Assembly (NCBI GenBank): GCA_031550405.1
Contig: JAVBOP010000098.1
Coordinates: forward strand, 1 to 11,404
Length of the DNA: 11,404 nucleotides
Reading direction: 5' to 3'
Source of the DNA: JAVBOP01 sp031550405
Lineage (GTDB): Bacteria > Bacteroidota > Ignavibacteria > Kapaibacteriales > UBA2268
A program made the translations under genes and the position numbers. Shown here in pieces: positions 7,356 through 11,404 of the stretch; the first letter of the stretch is position 1; every line of letters begins with the position of its first letter. A model generated the notes under the pieces. The model was given only the letters and a program-made list of their open reading frames with translations. It was not told where the DNA came from and did no database searches.

Positions 7356-7747
7356 CTAATACAAATTTGTAGTGTAATTGTATGAACATATTGAAGCTAT
7401 CTCCTCTTTATCGCAATGTGATAATTTAAGTAAAAAATTATTGCCATCCTTGGGCGAAAATGCTCTAAATAACCAATTGGATTTAAAAACTTGCTGAAAT
7501 CTGCATTCAGGATTAACTCCTTTTGCTACAAGGCGCTTACCATTTTTTGTCATCAGTCCAAGACGACTTTCATCTTCAAAATAAATATTTGTTTATGAAT
7601 ATTTTTTCATTTTTGATAGGATTATTTTTTTATTTGTATTAGCATTTTTATGCGAGGAACAACAAGCGTTCCTGCATGTTTCCTTAATAAATTTTCAAGC
7701 TCTCGTTCATTTTCTACAACGTTAATGATTTTTATTTGTGCATTTCC
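7356..7747 (-). pseudogene. Decayed IS630-family transposase
   Basis: Two pieces of one transposase are visible in order on the minus strand. The first (7622-7747) encodes an N-terminal region, including ERELENLLRKHAGTLVVPRI and then KMLIQIKK, like the start of the IS630 helix-turn-helix domain; it then hits TAA and lacks an in-frame ATG. The second (7356-7592, another frame) begins TNIYFEDESRLGLMTKNGKR and continues to LKLSHCDKEE, matching the first strand of the IS630 DDE catalytic domain. The first catalytic Asp is encoded at 7572-7574. The roughly 100 residues normally between these parts are missing, and nothing resembling the second Asp or the final catalytic residue follows. The gene is therefore inactive through deletion, frameshift and truncation. 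Inverted termini and target TA duplications could not be defined. Confidence 0.8.
7592..7610 (+). repeat. Short AT-rich repeat, copy 2
   Basis: Bases 7592-7607 repeat the 7204-7219 sequence directly. Bases 7596-7610 (TGAATATTTTTTCAT) recur as an exact inverted copy at 7897-7911. This copy sits at the junction between the two transposase pieces, where the internal deletion must lie. Confidence 0.3.
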
Positions 7748-7881
7748 TTAATCAGAGCCATTTTAGTTCTAACCAACTCCAAATAGAACTGCTCAGGCGT
7801 ATCGTTCAGTAAGCTCAACGGCGGGACAATCGGCTCTTTTTTGTAGTAAAAATTATAGCTTACGCCTTTATCGCTTTCCCA
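7732..7881 (-). pseudogene. Unrecognised C-terminal gene fragment
   Basis: On the minus strand a frame is open from 7881 (just after a TGA at 7882-7884) to a TAA at 7732-7734. It gives 49 residues without an ATG near its beginning. The composition is convincingly protein-like: FYYKKEPIVPPLSLLNDTPE, followed by QFYLELVRTKMALIKEMHK. It reads as the end of a larger, now lost gene. The stop overlaps the beginning of the IS630 transposase remnant in another frame. It could be the tail of a host gene interrupted by the element, or a second reading frame of the element. I cannot name the family. Confidence 0.4.
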
Positions 7882-7896
7882 TCACTGGTCATATTT

Positions 7897-7911
7897 ATGA
7901 AAAAATATTCA
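7897..7911 (-). repeat. Short AT-rich repeat, inverted copy
   Basis: ATGAAAAAATATTCA is the exact reverse complement of 7596-7610. Together the two copies bracket the fragments at 7622-7881. This copy supplies an upstream ATG in frame with the ABC-F gene, which is a reason to distrust that start. Confidence 0.3.
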
Positions 7912-7956
7912 GAATTTTTGCATGTATTTATACTGCAATTATTGTTATTTTTGTAT

Positions 7957-9876
7957 ATGCTAACGTTATCAAATATATCAATACAATTCGGCGGGAATTT
8001 TTTATTCGATGATGCTTCTTTTGCTGTTAAGCCTAATGATAGAATTGGGTTGATTGGACGAAATGGTTCCGGAAAATCGACACTTCTAAAAATAATTGCA
8101 GGAAAAATTGAGCCGGAAACAGGAAAAGTCCACACATCCAATAATTACAAAGTTGGATATTTGCCACAAGACATTGCAAATAATTCTCAACTTTCGGTTT
8201 TTGAAGAAGCTGCAACGGCTCTTGTCGAAATAAAGGAGTTGGAACGAAAACGTGATGAAATAACAAAAAATATATCAGAAAGAACAGACTATAACTCTGA
8301 TGAATATATGCAGCTTGTGCAGTTTTTAAGCGAAACGGAAGAGCGCTATCAACTTATTGGCGGCCATACGTCTGAAGCTGATATTGAGCAAGTTCTGGTT
8401 GGCTTGGGATTTGAGCGTATGGAATTCAGTAAGCCTGTTTCACAATTCAGCGGCGGCTGGCAAATGCGGGTTGAGCTTGCAAAAATTCTTCTTGCGCGCC
8501 CTGACTGCATTTTACTTGATGAGCCTACAAATCATTTAGATATTGATTCTGTTCGCTGGCTTGAGCGCTTTCTGAAGAATTACCAAGGCTCAATTATTCT
8601 TGTTTCTCACGACAGGACATTTCTTGATTTTATTACAAACCGAACAATAGAATTTTCGCTTGGCAATATTTATGATATGCCGCTGCCTTATTCAAAATTT
8701 ATAGAAGCACGTAAACAGCAACGGGAATTACAACTTGCAGCATTTAAGAATCAGCAGAAACAAATCGAACAAACCGAAAAATATATCGAACGCTTCCGGT
8801 ACAAAGCGACTCTTGCCTCTCGCGTGCAATCGCGCATGAAGGCATTGGATAAAGTTGAGCGTATCGAAGTGGAAGAAGAAGATATTGCGACGCTAAAAAT
8901 TCGCTTTCCAGAGCCAGCTCGCAGCTCGCGTCTGATTGTGGAATCTAAAGGCTTGACTAAGCGTTATGGCGAAAAACTTGTACTTGATAATATTGAATTT
9001 GCAATTGAACGCGGGGAGAAAATAGCCTTTGTCGGCAAAAATGGTGAAGGCAAAACTACTCTTGCAAAAATTTTAGCAAAAACCGAAGATTATAGCGGTA
9101 ATTTGAATTTTGGCAGTAGTGTGGATATTGGCTATTTTGCACAGCATCAAGCTGAAATGCTTTCGGGTGATATGACCGTTTTTGATATTATCGACCGAGC
9201 AGCGACTGGCGATATGCGCGCAAAAGTTCGAACTTTGCTTGGGGCGTTTTTGTTTAGTGGTGATAGTGTTAATAAGAAGGTAAAAGTGCTTTCGGGAGGA
9301 GAAAAATCGCGGCTTGCACTTTGCAAACTTTTATTAAATCCTGTTAATTTGTTGATACTTGACGAGCCTACAAACCATCTTGATATGCTTGCCAAAGACG
9401 TTTTAAAATCTGCGCTAATGAGTTTTAACGGCGCTATGATTATTGTTTCGCATGACAGAGATTTCCTGCAAAGCTTGACAAATAAGACTTTTGAGTTCAA
9501 AAATAAGAATATCACTGCATTTGATGGTGATATAAATTATTATCTTGAAAAAAATGAATTGGAAATGCTTTCGGAATTGGAGGCAAAAGCATCAGGTTCG
9601 CAACAGACAGGCAAAGAAAATTCGCAGTCTCAAAGTCAAATAGACAGGCAAAAACAGAAGGATTTGCAGCGCGAAGAGAACAAAAGGAAAAAAGCAATTG
9701 CTAAAATAGAAGATGAAATTGCGGGGATGGAGGCTAAAATCGCGGAATATGATGCTTTATTTTTGCAACCGGATTTCTTCTCAAATACCGAACTATCCAT
9801 GCAAAAGCAAAATGAATATAATGAATTAAATAAAGCGCTGGAAGAAAAAATGGAAGAATGGACAAAAATTGTGTAA
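7957..9876 (+). CDS. ABC-F family ATPase (Uup/YdiF-like)
   Basis: This 639-residue cytoplasmic protein has two ABC ATPase domains and no membrane segments, the ABC-F plan of ribosome-bound factors that act on stalled or stressed translation. Domain 1 has Walker A GRNGSGKST (34-42), signature FSGGWQMR (164-171) and LLDEPTNHLD (186-195, E189). Domain 2 has GKNGEGKTT (360-368), LSGGEKSR (445-452) and LILDEPTNHLD (466-476, E470). Between them (about 245-305) is the basic helical linker that reaches the P-site tRNA in this class. A charged coiled-coil tail follows (about 565-639), as in Uup/YdiF. Start: ATG 7957 gives the canonical first strand MLTLSNISIQFGG. An upstream ATG at 7897 would add 20 hydrophobic residues unlike any ABC-F and arises from a repeat. 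TATTTTTG at 7946-7953 lies three bases before the chosen ATG, but no well-spaced TTTG was found. Confidence 0.95.
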   Translation: MLTLSNISIQFGGNFLFDDASFAVKPNDRIGLIGRNGSGKSTLLKIIAGKIEPETGKVHTSNNYKVGYLPQDIANNSQLSVFEEAATALVEIKELERKRDEITKNISERTDYNSDEYMQLVQFLSETEERYQLIGGHTSEADIEQVLVGLGFERMEFSKPVSQFSGGWQMRVELAKILLARPDCILLDEPTNHLDIDSVRWLERFLKNYQGSIILVSHDRTFLDFITNRTIEFSLGNIYDMPLPYSKFIEARKQQRELQLAAFKNQQKQIEQTEKYIERFRYKATLASRVQSRMKALDKVERIEVEEEDIATLKIRFPEPARSSRLIVESKGLTKRYGEKLVLDNIEFAIERGEKIAFVGKNGEGKTTLAKILAKTEDYSGNLNFGSSVDIGYFAQHQAEMLSGDMTVFDIIDRAATGDMRAKVRTLLGAFLFSGDSVNKKVKVLSGGEKSRLALCKLLLNPVNLLILDEPTNHLDMLAKDVLKSALMSFNGAMIIVSHDRDFLQSLTNKTFEFKNKNITAFDGDINYYLEKNELEMLSELEAKASGSQQTGKENSQSQSQIDRQKQKDLQREENKRKKAIAKIEDEIAGMEAKIAEYDALFLQPDFFSNTELSMQKQNEYNELNKALEEKMEEWTKIV

Positions 9877-9927
9877 CTTCATGATATTATATGTATAATT
9901 GTATAATCTAAAATTAACTTTTGGACA

Positions 9928-11187
9928 ATGAATATTGTAAATGAAATAAAATTTAAAAAATATAGCAAAAGCGTTTTTGACAATGGATTGACCGTCATAT
10001 CCGAGCAAGTGCCGGGCATGTGCTCTTATTCGGCTGGTATTTGCATTAAAACTGGCTCGCGAGATGATTACGAAAATCAAGCTGGCATTGCGCATTTCAT
10101 GGAACATGCGGCATTTCGGCACACGAAAAATCGCACATCAAAGCAAATAGCAAACCAGTTTGAAGCGCTGGGGGCTTTCTCAAATGCCTTTACCACGAAG
10201 GATGCGACCTGTTTTTACGTTCGAGCAATTAACGAGCATTTTGAAAAAACTTTCGAATTGCTTGCCGATATTACTTTGAATACCGTTTTTGTTGAAGATG
10301 AAATAGAGAAGGAAAAACTCGTAATTATCGAGGAAATAAAATCTTACGAAGATGATCCAGAGGAATATATTTTTGATTTGGCGGATAATTTAGTTTTTAG
10401 CAATCATAATCTTGGTTTGCCGATAGTTGGCACGCAGGAAAGCGTATCTAATATATATTGCAGTGATTTGCAAAAATTTCACGACCAATTCTACAATCCG
10501 CAAAATATAATAATCTGTTCCGCAGGTAATATTGCTCATGAAGATATAATTACTTCTACTGTCAAATACTTAGACAATATTATGAATAAAAATTCATCAA
10601 ATTATGTGCAATCAGTTTTTTCAGAAAAACCTGAAGCAAAGATGAAACAAATAAAGCGGCAAATACAGCAATCACACTTGGTTCTCGGGAAAAGAACAAA
10701 GGGATTTCGCAGCGAAGAACGCTATCCGCTGGCTGTTCTCAACACGCTTTTGGGTGATGGCATGAGCTCGCGTTTGTATCAAAATTTGCGCGAAAAACAC
10801 GGCTTGGCGTATTCGATATATTCTTCGCTATACAATTATTACGATTGCGGTTCATGGTATATTTATGCTGCCACAGGCGAAAAGGAATATGATAGAGCTG
10901 TCGAGCTAATATACAATGAATTGAATAAGTTAAGGGACAAACTGCCTTCAAAAAAGGAACTGCAGCGCGCCAAAGAACAGTTAAAAACTGCTACGATAAT
11001 CGAGCTGGAAAGCATGTCGTCTCGCATGCAGGATTTGTTAAAAAATGAAATTAACGAAGGCAATTTTCAGGATATTTTAGATGTTATTGGTAAAATTGAA
11101 GCCGTAGAATTAGACGATCTGTCAAATATTTCTAAAGAATATTTTACTAATGATAATTGGTCTATAGCCTCAATCTTACCCGAATAA
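9928..11187 (+). CDS. M16 (pitrilysin/MPP-like) zinc metallopeptidase
   Basis: This 419-residue protein is a single-chain M16B peptidase of normal length. The zinc motif HFMEH (residues 56-60: H56, E59, H60) is followed 76 residues after H60 by E136 in VIIEEIKSYEDDPEEY, giving the complete HxxEH-X76-E set, so it is predicted active. The C-terminal half carries the family block GMSSRLYQNLREKHGLAYS (278-296). Related proteins degrade peptides or process precursors, alone or with an inactive partner; no partner gene is in view. There is no signal peptide, so it is cytoplasmic as encoded. It follows the ABC-F gene by 51 bases on the same strand without a clear terminator, so co-transcription is likely. 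The ATG at 9928 is preceded by TTTTG at 9919-9923, with no evident Shine-Dalgarno. Confidence 0.95.
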   Translation: MNIVNEIKFKKYSKSVFDNGLTVISEQVPGMCSYSAGICIKTGSRDDYENQAGIAHFMEHAAFRHTKNRTSKQIANQFEALGAFSNAFTTKDATCFYVRAINEHFEKTFELLADITLNTVFVEDEIEKEKLVIIEEIKSYEDDPEEYIFDLADNLVFSNHNLGLPIVGTQESVSNIYCSDLQKFHDQFYNPQNIIICSAGNIAHEDIITSTVKYLDNIMNKNSSNYVQSVFSEKPEAKMKQIKRQIQQSHLVLGKRTKGFRSEERYPLAVLNTLLGDGMSSRLYQNLREKHGLAYSIYSSLYNYYDCGSWYIYAATGEKEYDRAVELIYNELNKLRDKLPSKKELQRAKEQLKTATIIELESMSSRMQDLLKNEINEGNFQDILDVIGKIEAVELDDLSNISKEYFTNDNWSIASILPE

Positions 11188-11352
11188 AAGCGATTCTACC
11201 AAAGCTATAATTGGAGAAAATGTTTGGCCCTCGGTACTAAAACAGTACAATATAATTAAGCGACAATTTGATTATTTATTAAAAAGTTGTAATTACATTA
11301 ATTATTGTCAGATAAATAAAGCCTTCCTTAGTGCGAATATACGTAATATCCT

Positions 11353-11403
11353 TCAACTATATATCAAGTCGGATTTGATGCCCAATTCGCGGGCTAAATT
11401 TGG
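11353..11403 (-). pseudogene. Fragment resembling IS3-family OrfA
   Basis: The minus strand from the window edge reads PNLARELGIKSDLIYS and then TGA. This resembles the helix-turn-helix of IS3-type OrfA proteins, where a Trp-Arg pair normally follows (form LA-ELGI---L-Y-WR); here the expected Trp codon is TGA. The N-terminal part would lie beyond the window. Sixteen residues make this a modest match, so it could be chance or another small helix-turn-helix protein. Confidence 0.35.
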
Positions 11404-11404
11404 G

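Noticed and set aside
7897..7956. Extended ABC-F start at ATG 7897
   Set aside because: It adds a hydrophobic 20-residue leader foreign to cytosolic ABC-F proteins, and the ATG lies in a short repeat bordering the element remnants.
11234..11248. GTACT/AGTAC inverted repeat after the M16 gene
   Set aside because: Its 5-bp stem is not followed by a T-run, which is insufficient for a terminator call.

Overview
The window comes from an AT-rich bacterial genome, most likely the Bacteroidota/Chlorobiota side of the FCB group. Two upstream regions fit the Bacteroidota promoter form (TTTG, 19-20 nt, TAnnTTTG), there is a Bacteroidota-style Wzi-like outer-membrane protein and a DUF1460 protein, and Shine-Dalgarno sequences are weak or absent. 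A bona fide flagellar flhB argues for one of the flagellated deep branches (Ignavibacteria/Kapabacteria-like) rather than a typical Bacteroidia. This placement is inference.

Layout: 1-873 is a very AT-rich stretch with no convincing gene, holding a 10-bp-arm palindrome (289-309) and a good promoter candidate (751-781). Then come a MoxR-type AAA+ ATPase (874-1851, +) and a YicC-family endoribonuclease (1984-2859, +). flhB (2926-4050, -) converges on yicC, with a weak terminator-like hairpin between them. A mostly featureless gap (4051-4490) leads to a promoter and a Tat-signal DUF1460 amidase-like protein (4527-5387, +). This converges on a Wzi-like outer-membrane protein (5546-7204, -) that is visibly richer in G+C than the rest. 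From 7205 to 7956 lies a graveyard: pieces of an IS630-family transposase, an unrecognised C-terminal gene fragment and short AT-rich repeats. A duplicated-ATPase ABC-F protein (7957-9876, +) and an M16 zinc peptidase (9928-11187, +) follow, 51 nt apart and probably co-transcribed. The last bases (11353-11403, -) look like a scrap of an IS3-type OrfA.

The intact genes are mostly household functions (ribosome-associated ATPase, RNA turnover, protease, flagellar export) with cell-envelope proteins in the middle. They do not form an evident pathway. I see no convincing new multi-gene system. The points most worth a second look are the decayed mobile-element zone, the promoter element lying directly against a start codon (possible leaderless mRNA), the isolated flhB and the compositionally distinct Wzi-like gene.
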